From JBKPCD01 sp046727175 (GTDB lineage Bacteria; Acidobacteriota; Vicinamibacteria; Vicinamibacterales; 2-12-FULL-66-21): a DNA stretch of 45,389 nucleotides. Location of the stretch: positions 1-45,389 of the forward strand of contig JBKPCD010000200.1 in assembly GCA_046727175.1 (NCBI GenBank). The letters are read 5' to 3'. The notes under the pieces were generated by a model. That model did not search any database, was not told where the DNA came from, and was given only the letters and a program-made list of their open reading frames with translations. The translations under genes and the position numbers were made by a program. Below are positions 8,225 through 17,383 of this stretch, piece by piece (position 1 is the stretch's first letter; each line of letters begins with the position of its first letter).

Positions 8225-9951
8225 CGGCCGCTCGAGGAGGCGGGTGACTTGACGGGCGCTTTGGCGGCGGCCAGCGGCGCCCGCTGCACGATCCCCTTGC
8301 CTTCTTCGATCGTGAGCGACTGGTTCGCTTCCGTACCGGCGATCGTCTCGACGTGACCGTCGGTCCATTTCACCTCGATCTTCGAGACACGATCCGCTGA
8401 ACCGAGGCCGAACGTCAATGGCAATTCGTTCTGCGAGCAATAGCTCGATCCTGTCTTCACCATCGACCACGGCGAGGCGCCCGAGGCAACCGTGACCCGC
8501 ACGGCCGCGCCGATAGCATCGCGATTCGATTTGGTCCCGACAAGACGGATCCGCAGCCGATGATTGCGCTCACCGCCGTCGTTCTGTAACAACCGCGCCG
8601 GCCCGCCGTTCGTCGACTCGATCAGATCGAGGTCGCCGTCGCCGTCGAAGTCGCCGTACGCGGCGCCGCGGGCGACGACAGGCTGCTGCAGCGCGGCGCC
8701 GGACTTGGCAGTGACCTGCTCGAATTGACGCGATCCGAGGTTTCTGAAGAGATGCGCGGGCTGGCGATACGTGACCCGCTGCTGGACGTTGTTGATGTCG
8801 TCCGCAACGTGGCCGTTGGCGGCGAAGATGTCCAGCAGCCCGTCCAGATCGTAGTCGAAAAAGAAGCAGGCGAAGGTCAGGGTGAGCAGCGACGCGCGGC
8901 CGATCGCAGATTTCGGAGCTTCGTCGATGAACAGCCCGTTCCCCTCGTTGTTGTAGAGCGCCATCATCTCGTTCGAGAAGTTCCCGATGACGAGGCTCTG
9001 GTGTCCCGAGCGATCGTAATCCGCCGCGTCCACGCCCATGCCGGCGCGGGCGACGCCCGCCTCATTGAACGCAATCCCTGCGGAGACTGCGACATCCACG
9101 AACGTTCCATTGCGGCGGTTTTCATACAAGCGGTTCGGCTGCGTGTCGTTGGCGACGAACAGATCGATCCATCCGTCGTTGTTGTAGTCGATGAGCGCGA
9201 TGCCGAGCGCCTTCGACGTCTCGTCGAACAGACCGGCGTGTTTCGTCACGTCCTCGAATGTGCCCTGGCCGCGATTGCGGTAGAGCACCGAGCTCGCGCC
9301 CTTGTACGACTCGGGCGTGCAGTACGACTTCGTCTTGCCATCGAGGGTGCAGAAGAGATCCTTCTCGATCGTCCAGTCGACGTACCTGGCGACGAAGAGA
9401 TCGAGCAAGCCGTCTCGATCGAAGTCCACCCACGCGGCGCTCGTCGAGAACCCAGAACCGCCGACGCCTGCCGCGTCGGTCACGTCCGTGAACCGCAGCC
9501 CTCCCATGTTCTTGAACAGTCGATTGCGTCCCAGCGCCGTGATGTAGATGTCGACCCGGCCGTCGTTGTCGTAGTCCGCTGCGGCCACCCCGAATCCGTA
9601 CATCGGAATCGCGAGGCCGGCGCGCTCCGTGACGTCGGTAAACGTGCCGTCGTGGTTGTTGCGATACAGCGCCATTACCGAGCGATGGGCCGGACGTCCG
9701 GGCCACGTCATCGAGTTCACGAACAGCACGTCCTGCCATCCGTCTCCGTCGGCATCGAGGAACGCGCACCCGGATCCCATCGTCTCGGGCAGGTACTTCT
9801 TGCCGAACGCGCCGTTCTCGTGCGTAAAACGAACACCTGACGCCTTCGTGACGTCGGTAAAGATTGGAAGCGCGGACTCCGCCACGATGCCGTCGTACGC
9901 GAAAATGCCCAGGACCAGCGCGAGAAGACTCGTGGCGGGTCGTCGATTCAT
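8221..9951 (-). CDS. CRTAC1 family protein (FG-GAP repeats, ASPIC/UnbV)
   Basis: A 576-residue secreted protein. It has a signal peptide (SLLALVLGIFAYDGIVA), then the family opening FTDVTKASGVRFTHENGAFG, six or seven FG-GAP blades with calcium loops (DADGDGWQDV, DYDNDGRVDI, DFDRDGLLDL, DYNNDGWIDL, DYDLDGLLDI, DFDGDGDLDL), and a C-terminal ASPIC/UnbV domain (about 480-545, RIRLVGTKSNRDAIGAAVRV ... TGSSYCSQNE ... VKWTDGHVETI). The family forms integrin-like beta-propellers; the bacterial function is not established. It starts inside the stop of the cytochrome gene (ATGA) and ends in the start of the giant TPR/FG-GAP gene (ATGA), so all three are probably translated together. Confidence 0.9.
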   Translation of the reverse strand: MNRRPATSLLALVLGIFAYDGIVAESALPIFTDVTKASGVRFTHENGAFGKKYLPETMGSGCAFLDADGDGWQDVLFVNSMTWPGRPAHRSVMALYRNNHDGTFTDVTERAGLAIPMYGFGVAAADYDNDGRVDIYITALGRNRLFKNMGGLRFTDVTDAAGVGGSGFSTSAAWVDFDRDGLLDLFVARYVDWTIEKDLFCTLDGKTKSYCTPESYKGASSVLYRNRGQGTFEDVTKHAGLFDETSKALGIALIDYNNDGWIDLFVANDTQPNRLYENRRNGTFVDVAVSAGIAFNEAGVARAGMGVDAADYDRSGHQSLVIGNFSNEMMALYNNEGNGLFIDEAPKSAIGRASLLTLTFACFFFDYDLDGLLDIFAANGHVADDINNVQQRVTYRQPAHLFRNLGSRQFEQVTAKSGAALQQPVVARGAAYGDFDGDGDLDLIESTNGGPARLLQNDGGERNHRLRIRLVGTKSNRDAIGAAVRVTVASGASPWSMVKTGSSYCSQNELPLTFGLGSADRVSKIEVKWTDGHVETIAGTEANQSLTIEEGKGIVQRAPLAAAKAPVKSPASSSGR

Positions 9952-12806
9952 GGATTGTCGGTAGTCCGTCGTTTGTAGGCTGCGGGAGTGTTCACCGGCT
10001 GCTGCAACGCCGCCGACCGGTGCTCGTGAATGGATTGCCGTTCGTTGTTGTCGTCCGGATGCAGTTGGCGATATGGGCCGGTGATCGATTGAGAAGACTC
10101 GTCGGCCTTGAAGCGTCGATAGAGTGTCTCCTCACGCGCCGCGAGCTCTGGCTGACCGAGACCGCGATAGCACAACATCAGATTGTAGTGCGCCTGCAGA
10201 TCCTCGGCATCGATCGCCAGCACGCGCTTGAACGCGTCGACCGCGGGCGCGTATTGACGCTGCAGGAACAGGACGCGACCGAGCTGGTTGAGAACGACAC
10301 GGTCTCGCGGGTACTTCGATGATGCCTTGCGGAGATGTTCCAGAGCCTCGTCATAGCGACCGAGGCTCTTGAGCGCAGTGCCGAGGAAGAAGTGCGTCTT
10401 GGCGAGCTCGGGATCGATCTCCAGAGCCTTTCGCAGCATCGTTTCGGCGCCCGCCATGTTCCCTTCCTGCACACGCGCGCGCGCGACATTGACCCAGCCA
10501 TCCGCGTAACCGGGTTCCATCTCGGTCACTTTGAGGAACGCCGCTTCGGCTCCCTTCAGATCGCCCTGCAACAGCAGACCGATGCCGTAGTCGTTCCACC
10601 GCTCGCGGACGGACTTATCGAGATAGGCCGGAGACTCCATGGGTGCCCCGCGATCGACGACGCGAAGTGTGGCTTCGGAATGCGCCATCACCGTCGTTGG
10701 GATGTCAGGGATCCGCTTCATTCCGCCGGAAACGCCTGATGTATCTCCCGTAAACACCCACTTCCCATCGTCATGCCCCGGCGCGATCGAGTACGTCGCC
10801 TGCAGCGGGTCGCGGACGCCGGCGAACGCCCACTGCGTGTTCCACCACGCGAACTTGCGATAGTTCACCTTCGCCCGCAACGTGATGGTGTTCCCCGCGT
10901 CTTCGGGAATCTGAAGACGATAGTGGATGGTGTCGGCGGCGCCCGGCGGGATCAACCGCACGTAAGCGACCGAGCGTGCCGCCCAGGCGTTCCGCTTGTT
11001 GATTGGATTGCCGTGTTCGTCGATGAGCAGGCTGCGATAGAAGTGTGCGCCGGTTTCCACGCGCCCGCGTCCGCCGTCTTCGACCGATCCACTGTGAAAG
11101 ATCGTTCGTCCGCGATCGTCGGTGGCCTCGAGCTCCACCCACACGTCGAACGCGTCGACGGTTCCACCCGGGAAGAAGTGTCCGACCTTTCGCGTACGGA
11201 CGACCACTTCGATCCGTGCCGACTCGCCACGGCGAACGACCGCATCGACCTTGCCGAGCGGTCCGATGACCTGCGCCGGCGGAGCGATGAATGCTTGCCG
11301 GGCGCCGAAGTCGAGCGACTCCTCGCCGACCGCGAACGTGCTCGCGGTTGCCGGATCCGCACTCTGCACGACCTGACGCGCCGCAGGTGTTGTCTCACCG
11401 CCTCGAACCAGACCGAACACGTCCACCGAGATCTGACCGTCCTGGAGGAACTGCTGTGTGACGCGCAGCTGTTCCGCGTCACCGTTCACGTAGGGGAGCG
11501 CTGTGTTCGCGGCAGGGAAACGATGTGAGCGAATCAGCCCGTTCTTGGCCGCCGGATCGTTCGAGGCCACGCGCGGCATGTGGCACTCGGCGCATTTCTG
11601 CGGCTTCGGCGGGTAGTAGAACGACCGCGCCCCTTCCCCGGATACGCCCGACGCCTGCCAGTTGTCGTACTCGTTGAACCCGCGGAACCAGCGATACCCG
11701 TTCACCGGCACGTCGAGGTGAACCTTGTGACAGCTCGAGCAGAACTCCGGCGTCTGCTCGCGATGGAACGGCTTCAGGAACGTTCGCCGATGCGGCTCGG
11801 GATCGAGGAAGAGGAGACGATCGTGGGCGAATTGCAGGAACCGATTGTCGCTGGCCGCGAGGTCGTGCAGGGGCGGATACTCGATGACGAAGTCTCCCTG
11901 TCCCATCGTGCTGCTCACGTGCGAGATCGAATGGCACGAGGTGCACGACAGGCCTGCCTGCGCTTCGGGAGTGTCGATTTGCTCCTTGATCGGCTTCTCG
12001 AAACGGCCGTTGAAAAAGACGGCGTGGTCGTGGCAGCCGGCGCACCACTTCGAAGGAGTGGTGCCGACGACGTCCTGCATGTACTCGATGGACTTGCGGT
12101 ACCACTGGTTGTTGAACGACGAGAAATGATGCGCCGATGATTTCCACTGCTCGTAGATCTCGGTGTGGCAGCGCCCGCACACCGCGCTGGTCATGAAGAA
12201 GTTCGACGGAATTGTTCTGCCGACGTTCGTGTTTGCCGAGGAGGGAAAGAAGGGACTCTGCTTGCCGGCGCCTTCCTGGTCCATGTTCAGTGGAGGCGGA
12301 TTGGGATTCGAGATCACGAGCGCGTTCCGCTCGGCGACCCGCTGACGGACGACAATCGCCGATGACCAGCCGATCGCGCCAATCAGAGCAAGCGCGAGGA
12401 ACGCATGCTGCGGGCGCAGCCGGATCACACCACGACGGAGACCTGTGGCGACAAAGACAACCAGCGCAACGGCCGCGCCTGCCGTTGCCACGATGATGTG
12501 CGACTTCAGGAGCCAGGAGTATTGCGTCGTCGCGCCGGTTATCGCGAGCGCAACTCCGAGGGCGGCGCCGGGAACGAACAGTGTGGCCGCCGCAAGTACC
12601 GGGGTGGGAATCGCGGCCGGCAGCGGCGTGCGCGTTCGCCGCACCAGCCACACGATGCCTAGCGCCAGCAGCGCGGCGCCGCCCACGACGTGCAGGGCGA
12701 CGTTGGTGAAATAAAAAAGGGAAGGCGTCGCGAACGTGGCGAGGTATGCGCTGTTCAGCAGGAGCAGCGCGCCTCCGATCGCAAGGAGTTTCGAAAGGCG
12801 ATCCAT
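9948..12806 (-). CDS. Membrane-anchored pentaheme cytochrome c with C-terminal TPR domain
   Basis: 952 residues. About five N-terminal membrane segments (roughly 5-25, 33-55, 68-92, 102-122, 134-152) include His residues inside the bilayer. A large domain outside the cytoplasm follows, with exactly five CxxCH heme c sites: CGRCH (210-214), CAGCH (255-259), CTSCH (288-292), CSSCH (356-360) and CAECH (405-409). Then comes a beta-rich region and TPR repeats at about 760-900. The spacing resembles cytochrome c554 / octaheme-type family members, but no catalytic motif is identifiable. An electron-transfer role at the membrane is the likely function; the partner is unknown. It is the first gene of a three-gene operon with two FG-GAP proteins. 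A GGGAA/TTCCC hairpin (12841-12856) lies just upstream. Confidence 0.88.
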   Translation of the reverse strand: MDRLSKLLAIGGALLLLNSAYLATFATPSLFYFTNVALHVVGGAALLALGIVWLVRRTRTPLPAAIPTPVLAAATLFVPGAALGVALAITGATTQYSWLLKSHIIVATAGAAVALVVFVATGLRRGVIRLRPQHAFLALALIGAIGWSSAIVVRQRVAERNALVISNPNPPPLNMDQEGAGKQSPFFPSSANTNVGRTIPSNFFMTSAVCGRCHTEIYEQWKSSAHHFSSFNNQWYRKSIEYMQDVVGTTPSKWCAGCHDHAVFFNGRFEKPIKEQIDTPEAQAGLSCTSCHSISHVSSTMGQGDFVIEYPPLHDLAASDNRFLQFAHDRLLFLDPEPHRRTFLKPFHREQTPEFCSSCHKVHLDVPVNGYRWFRGFNEYDNWQASGVSGEGARSFYYPPKPQKCAECHMPRVASNDPAAKNGLIRSHRFPAANTALPYVNGDAEQLRVTQQFLQDGQISVDVFGLVRGGETTPAARQVVQSADPATASTFAVGEESLDFGARQAFIAPPAQVIGPLGKVDAVVRRGESARIEVVVRTRKVGHFFPGGTVDAFDVWVELEATDDRGRTIFHSGSVEDGGRGRVETGAHFYRSLLIDEHGNPINKRNAWAARSVAYVRLIPPGAADTIHYRLQIPEDAGNTITLRAKVNYRKFAWWNTQWAFAGVRDPLQATYSIAPGHDDGKWVFTGDTSGVSGGMKRIPDIPTTVMAHSEATLRVVDRGAPMESPAYLDKSVRERWNDYGIGLLLQGDLKGAEAAFLKVTEMEPGYADGWVNVARARVQEGNMAGAETMLRKALEIDPELAKTHFFLGTALKSLGRYDEALEHLRKASSKYPRDRVVLNQLGRVLFLQRQYAPAVDAFKRVLAIDAEDLQAHYNLMLCYRGLGQPELAAREETLYRRFKADESSQSITGPYRQLHPDDNNERQSIHEHRSAALQQPVNTPAAYKRRTTDNP

Positions 12807-13338
12807 CGCTCTTACTTAAGGTTAGCGATGGTACACCAACGGGAATGTCGCTTCCCTAATCTCTTTGCACTACAAGTCCCTCGAGCGTGCAGGCTCACTG
12901 TTTTGAACGGTGAAGCTTCGCTCGACCACCCCAAGCGATCGATTTCGGCGAGGCACGCGCAAAGCCTCAAGCCATGAGCCTGAAGCCTGGTCCGCCGCCT
13001 AGCGAGTCTGTCGGAGCCCAGACAATCGGCTGGCAGCGACCAGCCTGGCAAACATCGACAGTGCAAACCGCGTGAAGAATCGTGATTTTCCGATGGGCAA
13101 CGCTCTTGCCCTGGTGACATCGGCTCGACTCGGTGAAGGGACCGCCATGCGGCCCCGAAGACGGCCACACGGCCAAACGGCCCTGCGGCCGCTGTCTGAC
13201 CGGAGGCAGATGGCGCCGGGTCGAGCCCCTCCCCCGAGGCCCGCCTCCTTTTGCCTTAGCCTGTGCCATCCAACTTTTTCGTGCGTCCCTTCGCGGCGTT
13301 CGTGGAGGTCGCCGTCTGCGCGTGACAGTGAAGCCACG
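12807..13338. other. Intergenic region without a recognisable gene
   Basis: I see no conserved coding sequence on either strand. It holds the short hairpin at 12841-12856, a word run of the type AAGCC/TCAAGCC (about 12958-12988), and a CGGCC-rich stretch at about 13150-13190 (repeated ACGGCC words). It should contain the promoter of the cytochrome operon near its left end and the 3' end of the MFS mRNA at its right end. Confidence 0.6.
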
Positions 13339-14733
13339 TCAGTCATTCCCAGACGCAAGCGGCCCCCGTATCGTGAAGAACGCGATGAGTCCACTGGAGC
13401 TCATGATTGCCGCAGCAATCCACATTGCGCGCCTGAACCCTTCCGAGAACGCCTCCCCGGCGACCTGGTGAATTCCGGAAACGCCGGCTGCCAGCGGAAG
13501 TATCGAGACGGCCAGCAGCTGCGCGAGCCGCGTGACCGCGTTGCTCACACCTGATGCCAGCCCCGCATGCTCGTCGTCGAGCGCCGCCATTGCCGTGGCG
13601 GTGAGCGGTGCGACGGTGAATCCCATCCCGAGCCCAAAGACGAGAATCGCCGGGAGAACAGACCTGACATATGTAGCATGCACGTCGACACGCGACAGCA
13701 AGGCAATGCCAGCAGCGGCAATCAACGGACCGGCTGTCAACGGCAGTCTAGGACCGAGATGCGCAGCGACGCGACCCGCCGTTGGAGAGAGCGCCAGGAG
13801 CATCAAGGTGACGGGCGCCAGCGACGCGCCTGCTCCAAGGGCCGAGTAGTGGGCGACGCGCTGGAGCTGCAGCATCAGGAGAAACATCACGCCGCCGAGG
13901 GCGAAGTAGATCGGTACGGTTGCGGCCGTGACCGCGGCAAAGCGGCGACGCCGGAAAAGCGCGAGCGGAAGCATCGGATCGCCTGCGTCCTGTTCGATGA
14001 TCGCGGACGCGACGATCGCTCCGACGCCGAGGATCGCGGACGCGAGAACGCCGGTGTGAGTCCAGCCGATCGCCGGCCCTTCGATGAGCGCGAAGACGAT
14101 GCCGCTCAGGCCAAGGGTGATGGCGATTGCTCCGGGAACATCGAGATGACGGGCGACCGTGTGCTTCGACTCCGGCACCCATCGGAGCGCGATCGCGATC
14201 GTCGCGAACGCGAGCAGCGGATTGATGAGGAAGACGAGCCGCCACGAAATCCTGTCGACGAACCATCCCCCCAGGAGCGGCCCGAGGATCGTCGAGAGAC
14301 TGGAGAACCCCGACCAGGCGCCGATCGCCTGACCTCGATCCGCGGACTCGAAGGCTCCCTGAACCATCGCGAGGCTCGCCGGCACGAGCAGCGCCCCGCC
14401 AACCCCTTGCAGCACGCGCGCACCGATCAGGACTCCGGCCGAGGGCGCAACGCCGCAGAGCACGGATGCCGAGGCGAACCAGATCACGCCGATTGAGAAC
14501 ACCCGTCGCCGTCCGAAGCGATCCGCTATCGATCCCCCCGGCAGGACGAGACCCGAGAGCGCCAGCAGGTAACCGTTGACGACCCACTGGAGACCAGCGA
14601 AGCCGGTATGCAGGTCGGATTCGATGCGCGGCAGTGCGACGTTCACGGCGGTGGCGTCCAGAAACGCCATGCCGGATCCGAGAATCGACGCCGCGAGCGC
14701 GAGCCGGCCCGACCGAGACCGGTATCCCAGCAT
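13339..14733 (-). CDS. MFS transporter, DHA2 (14-TM, EmrB/QacA-like)
   Basis: 464 residues with about 14 hydrophobic segments. The DHA2 N-terminus GMAFLDATAVNVALPRI is present, as are motif A (ADRFGRRRVF, about 70-79) and the antiporter motif C region (GARVLQGVGGALLVPASLAM). It is predicted to export drugs or metabolites by proton antiport from the inner membrane. It stands alone: the operon to its right ends at 14860, with a strong hairpin between them. The substrate is not inferable. Confidence 0.88.
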   Translation of the reverse strand: MLGYRSRSGRLALAASILGSGMAFLDATAVNVALPRIESDLHTGFAGLQWVVNGYLLALSGLVLPGGSIADRFGRRRVFSIGVIWFASASVLCGVAPSAGVLIGARVLQGVGGALLVPASLAMVQGAFESADRGQAIGAWSGFSSLSTILGPLLGGWFVDRISWRLVFLINPLLAFATIAIALRWVPESKHTVARHLDVPGAIAITLGLSGIVFALIEGPAIGWTHTGVLASAILGVGAIVASAIIEQDAGDPMLPLALFRRRRFAAVTAATVPIYFALGGVMFLLMLQLQRVAHYSALGAGASLAPVTLMLLALSPTAGRVAAHLGPRLPLTAGPLIAAAGIALLSRVDVHATYVRSVLPAILVFGLGMGFTVAPLTATAMAALDDEHAGLASGVSNAVTRLAQLLAVSILPLAAGVSGIHQVAGEAFSEGFRRAMWIAAAIMSSSGLIAFFTIRGPLASGND

Positions 14734-14740
14734 CTCATTC

Positions 14741-14759
14741 CGGGGGACTTCGTCCCCCG
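14741..14759 (-). terminator. Strong hairpin between operon end and MFS gene
   Basis: An 8-bp perfect stem CGGGGGAC / GTCCCCCG closes a TTC loop. It lies downstream of the GbsR operon on the minus strand and 8 bp upstream of the MFS start. No U-tract follows, so it is either a terminator-like structure or a dispersed palindrome. The adjacent 14760-14850 stretch is rich in CGCTCCGCTC-type words. Confidence 0.4.
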
Positions 14760-14859
14760 AACCCCCTCGCGCCGTCGCTCGCGGCGGCCCCTTGGCCCCG
14801 CTCCGCTCCGGCGGCTCTTTCGCTGCGCTCGTTCGCTCAGCCCCATGATGGACAGTGGA

Positions 14860-15297
14860 TCATGGCGTTCGCGAGAGACTGCTCCACAGCGCCGTCGCAC
14901 ACGTCCCAGTCACGTAAATCCAGAGGACCGAGAACACGCAGTGTATGACGGTGTTAAACGTATTGCCCCGCCAGAGGCGCGGCGAGTAGAAGCACCATTG
15001 CATCAGCATTCGCAAGGCCCAGAAAACCGTCAACCCGATCAGAATCGCCCGACTCAGGCGTGTCGGCTCCAGCAGTGCGTCACTGCACGTCAGCAACAGC
15101 ACCGAGAACAGCGCCAGCGTGACCACGATGAAGAAATTGTGGGCCTGAAAAATCTGACGGTTCAGCAGCGACAGACGCGACATCTCCTCGCCCCAGTGAA
15201 AGCGAAATGGGACGACGACGTTCACGACCACGAGCGCTGCCATCAACACGCCGACCGCCCGGAGATGTATCAGAACGGCATGCGGCTCGATGCTCAT
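14860..15297 (-). CDS. 4-TM conserved membrane protein
   Basis: 145 residues with four hydrophobic segments (about 12-30, 50-70, 82-100, 115-135) and several His and Trp residues in or near the membrane (QAHNFFIVV, MQWCFYSPRLW, VIHCVFSVLW). I do not recognise a named family. It is the last gene of the GbsR operon and starts in an ATGA overlap with the methyltransferase gene, so co-production with the membrane-tethered methyltransferase is likely. A membrane-bound accessory subunit is a guess. Confidence 0.7.
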   Translation of the reverse strand: MSIEPHAVLIHLRAVGVLMAALVVVNVVVPFRFHWGEEMSRLSLLNRQIFQAHNFFIVVTLALFSVLLLTCSDALLEPTRLSRAILIGLTVFWALRMLMQWCFYSPRLWRGNTFNTVIHCVFSVLWIYVTGTCATALWSSLSRTP

Positions 15298-16157
15298 GCA
15301 TTCTTCTCGAGGACAAAGACGTGAACGAATGGCGTGATCGAGAACTCGCGATGGACCGCAAGCCCGGCGCGAGCGAAACCGCGCGTCCAGGTGCGGTGGG
15401 CATGGAAGTGCAGAAAGCCCGGACCGAACGCGGCGAAGTTCGCGGCATCGCGGAGGTGCTCGGCAACGACCACTCGTCCGCCCTCGGTCAGCGCCCGGCG
15501 TATCTCACCGAGCAGCGCACACCGCGCGTCATCGGTCCGAAGTTCGTGGGCCGAGAGCAGCAGCATGACGGCGTCGACCGTCTTGTCCATCACCGGAAGG
15601 TGACGGAAGTCGACGGGCTCGGAAGGTGTGGTTCCCTCGCACGATCTCCTCGCCCGCGCGATCGATGGCTCGGTCATCTCAGCGGGATCGAAGATGTCGA
15701 ACGCGCGTCCGCACGTGCCGTCAAACACTCGCTGAAGGAGAGCCGTTGTCTCGTCGAAGCCCGCATGAATGTTGACCCAGGTGCGCGGCCGGAACCCGAG
15801 GGCGTCCGCGACCCATTCGACGTTCATCAGCGGCGAGCGGTCGTACACCATCCACGATGCCGCAAGCGAGCCAATCGTCCAGAGCGCAGCCAGCGCGGTC
15901 GTGGTCGAGACGATGAGAGTCGTCACAGCGCCGGTGCGGAACCACTCCGCGACGGCGGGTGTCACGACGATGAAGGTCACCGAGCAAACGTAGAACGGCC
16001 AGTTGAACCGGATGATCTGTCGAACACCGTGAAGCGACTTTCTCTCGGAGGTCGGTCGGGCGGGCTGGGACCCGCGCGTCACGGACGTTGCGCTGTGGTG
16101 TCGGAGCCGGGGTCTCAGCCGCGCCGGCCTTGCGGTGTGACGTGGGAACGCGATCAT
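15294..16157 (-). CDS. Membrane-tethered class I SAM-dependent methyltransferase
   Basis: 287 residues. After a basic N-terminus there are two hydrophobic segments (about 52-70 and 78-100). A methyltransferase-fold domain follows: AFDIFDPAEMTEPSI around 145-160, the late motif DAVMLLLSAHELRTD, and GEIRRALTEGGRVVVAEHL near 217-235, which matches motifs IV-VI of class I enzymes. The glycine-rich motif I is poorly conserved, so SAM binding is probable and not certain. The gene overlaps both neighbours by 4 bp (ATGA). The substrate could be a quinone, lipid or small metabolite; nothing in the sequence decides. Confidence 0.72.
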   Translation of the reverse strand: MIAFPRHTARPARLRPRLRHHSATSVTRGSQPARPTSERKSLHGVRQIIRFNWPFYVCSVTFIVVTPAVAEWFRTGAVTTLIVSTTTALAALWTIGSLAASWMVYDRSPLMNVEWVADALGFRPRTWVNIHAGFDETTALLQRVFDGTCGRAFDIFDPAEMTEPSIARARRSCEGTTPSEPVDFRHLPVMDKTVDAVMLLLSAHELRTDDARCALLGEIRRALTEGGRVVVAEHLRDAANFAAFGPGFLHFHAHRTWTRGFARAGLAVHREFSITPFVHVFVLEKNA

Positions 16158-17383
16158 GCGACGGCCTCGTTCGGGGCGCCGGCCGGCCGTGTCTGCGATG
16201 ACCTCTCAGGCGTCAGGGGATGACGCACGCCGCGCTCCCACCGATAATCGATATCGTTGACACGGAACGCCGCGGCAAGAATGGGCCTACAGTTCTGGAA
16301 GCTCTGCTGACCGAAGAAAGCAATCTGCTGCACGTCGACCGCGACAGGGACAGGCTTCCAGTTTCGACGCGTTGCGTGAATCGCGATGATCGCGTTGGAT
16401 TCTTCCTCGTAATCGAACGTGAACGGCAACGGCCCCGCAAAGTAGCGGGCCTCTTGCCATGAGCAAAACGGCGATCCGGCTGGAAGTGCTGCGCTCGCCG
16501 GGTCGGCCTCCAGAGCCAGGTCGCCGACACCATCGCGACTCTCGACGTGCACGCGAATGCGATCCTGTGACGAATCGATCCCACCGCTGCACTGATGATA
16601 GTTGTAATGAGTGAGCAAGTTGCCTCCCATGACCATCCGCCACCGGTTCGCGTCGCTGCGAAGGATGCGCAGTCCCCGAAGCGATTTGCCTTCCGGCGTC
16701 CGGAACCTGACGAACACGCGATAGCCGGAAAGGAAGAAGTCCTGCCCACAGCGTTTCGGGAATCCCGCCGGTCGCAGCGACTCCGTTTGCACGAGCGCGA
16801 CGGCGAGGAAGCCGTACCCTCGCAAGGTCTCCAGCTCCAATCCGGGAGGTAGCAGAGGCCGAAGCACGGCGGCCGGGACCGCGTAGGTCAGCGCAAGGCA
16901 CTCGCGGAAATGTGCCTCGATCGCGAGTGGATGTCGTCGAAGCCACGCACGCAGCGACGACCGTCGCGTGGAACGAGCGGCAATCCACGCGAGCGAGAGA
17001 AACAGGAGGTTCGCTGGAATCAGACCTGCGGGCCAGAGCAACACGTGTCGAGCAAAGGCGAGCTCGATGATGTTCATCGACAACAGCGCAACCGTCTGTG
17101 TCGTCGCACAGAGCCGCGGCATCCATCCCGAGACGATCCACAGGGCGATGAAGACTTCGAGCCCGCCGACCACGGCAAGCACGCGCTCGCCGGCAACACC
17201 CTCGAAACCGGGGACCGCCTGAACGATGGCGAGATGCCTCGGCGAGCCGCCCAGCAGCTTGTTCCAGCCACCGTGGACGAGCCAGACGACAGCCACGAGC
17301 CAGGCGCAGATGTCGCCGACGATCCGTGATCGCAGTCGCATGACTGCGGCAAGTCGCTGCAGTTGGTCCATGAAACGCCTCAC
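16154..17383 (-). CDS. DoxX-like membrane domain fused to DUF2071 domain
   Basis: 409 residues. The N-terminal 130 form a four-helix DoxX-like membrane unit (WLVHGGWNKLLGGSPRHLAIV, VVGGLEVFIALWIVSGW). From about 155 the protein is a DUF2071/YqjF-type domain (LPPGLELETLRGYGFLAVAL, SGYRVFVRFRTPEGKSLRGL, WQEARYFAGPLPFTFDYE), a fold related to acetoacetate decarboxylase. In many genomes the two parts are separate genes; here they are one chain. The start is taken as GTG 17383, because that makes a GTGA overlap with the regulator gene like the other junctions of this operon; ATG 17371 is the alternative. Confidence 0.82.
   Translation of the reverse strand: MRRFMDQLQRLAAVMRLRSRIVGDICAWLVAVVWLVHGGWNKLLGGSPRHLAIVQAVPGFEGVAGERVLAVVGGLEVFIALWIVSGWMPRLCATTQTVALLSMNIIELAFARHVLLWPAGLIPANLLFLSLAWIAARSTRRSSLRAWLRRHPLAIEAHFRECLALTYAVPAAVLRPLLPPGLELETLRGYGFLAVALVQTESLRPAGFPKRCGQDFFLSGYRVFVRFRTPEGKSLRGLRILRSDANRWRMVMGGNLLTHYNYHQCSGGIDSSQDRIRVHVESRDGVGDLALEADPASAALPAGSPFCSWQEARYFAGPLPFTFDYEEESNAIIAIHATRRNWKPVPVAVDVQQIAFFGQQSFQNCRPILAAAFRVNDIDYRWERGVRHPLTPERSSQTRPAGAPNEAVA

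Noticed and set aside
7190..8356. Long open frame on the plus strand opposite the TPR/FG-GAP giant
   Set aside because: Its peptide is a reverse reading of FG-GAP calcium loops and TPRs (repeated VVVV stretches); no ribosome site or motif.
8225..8470. N-terminal extension of the TPR/FG-GAP giant
   Set aside because: It lies wholly inside the upstream CRTAC1 gene in another frame; the ATGA overlap gives the proper start with a signal segment.
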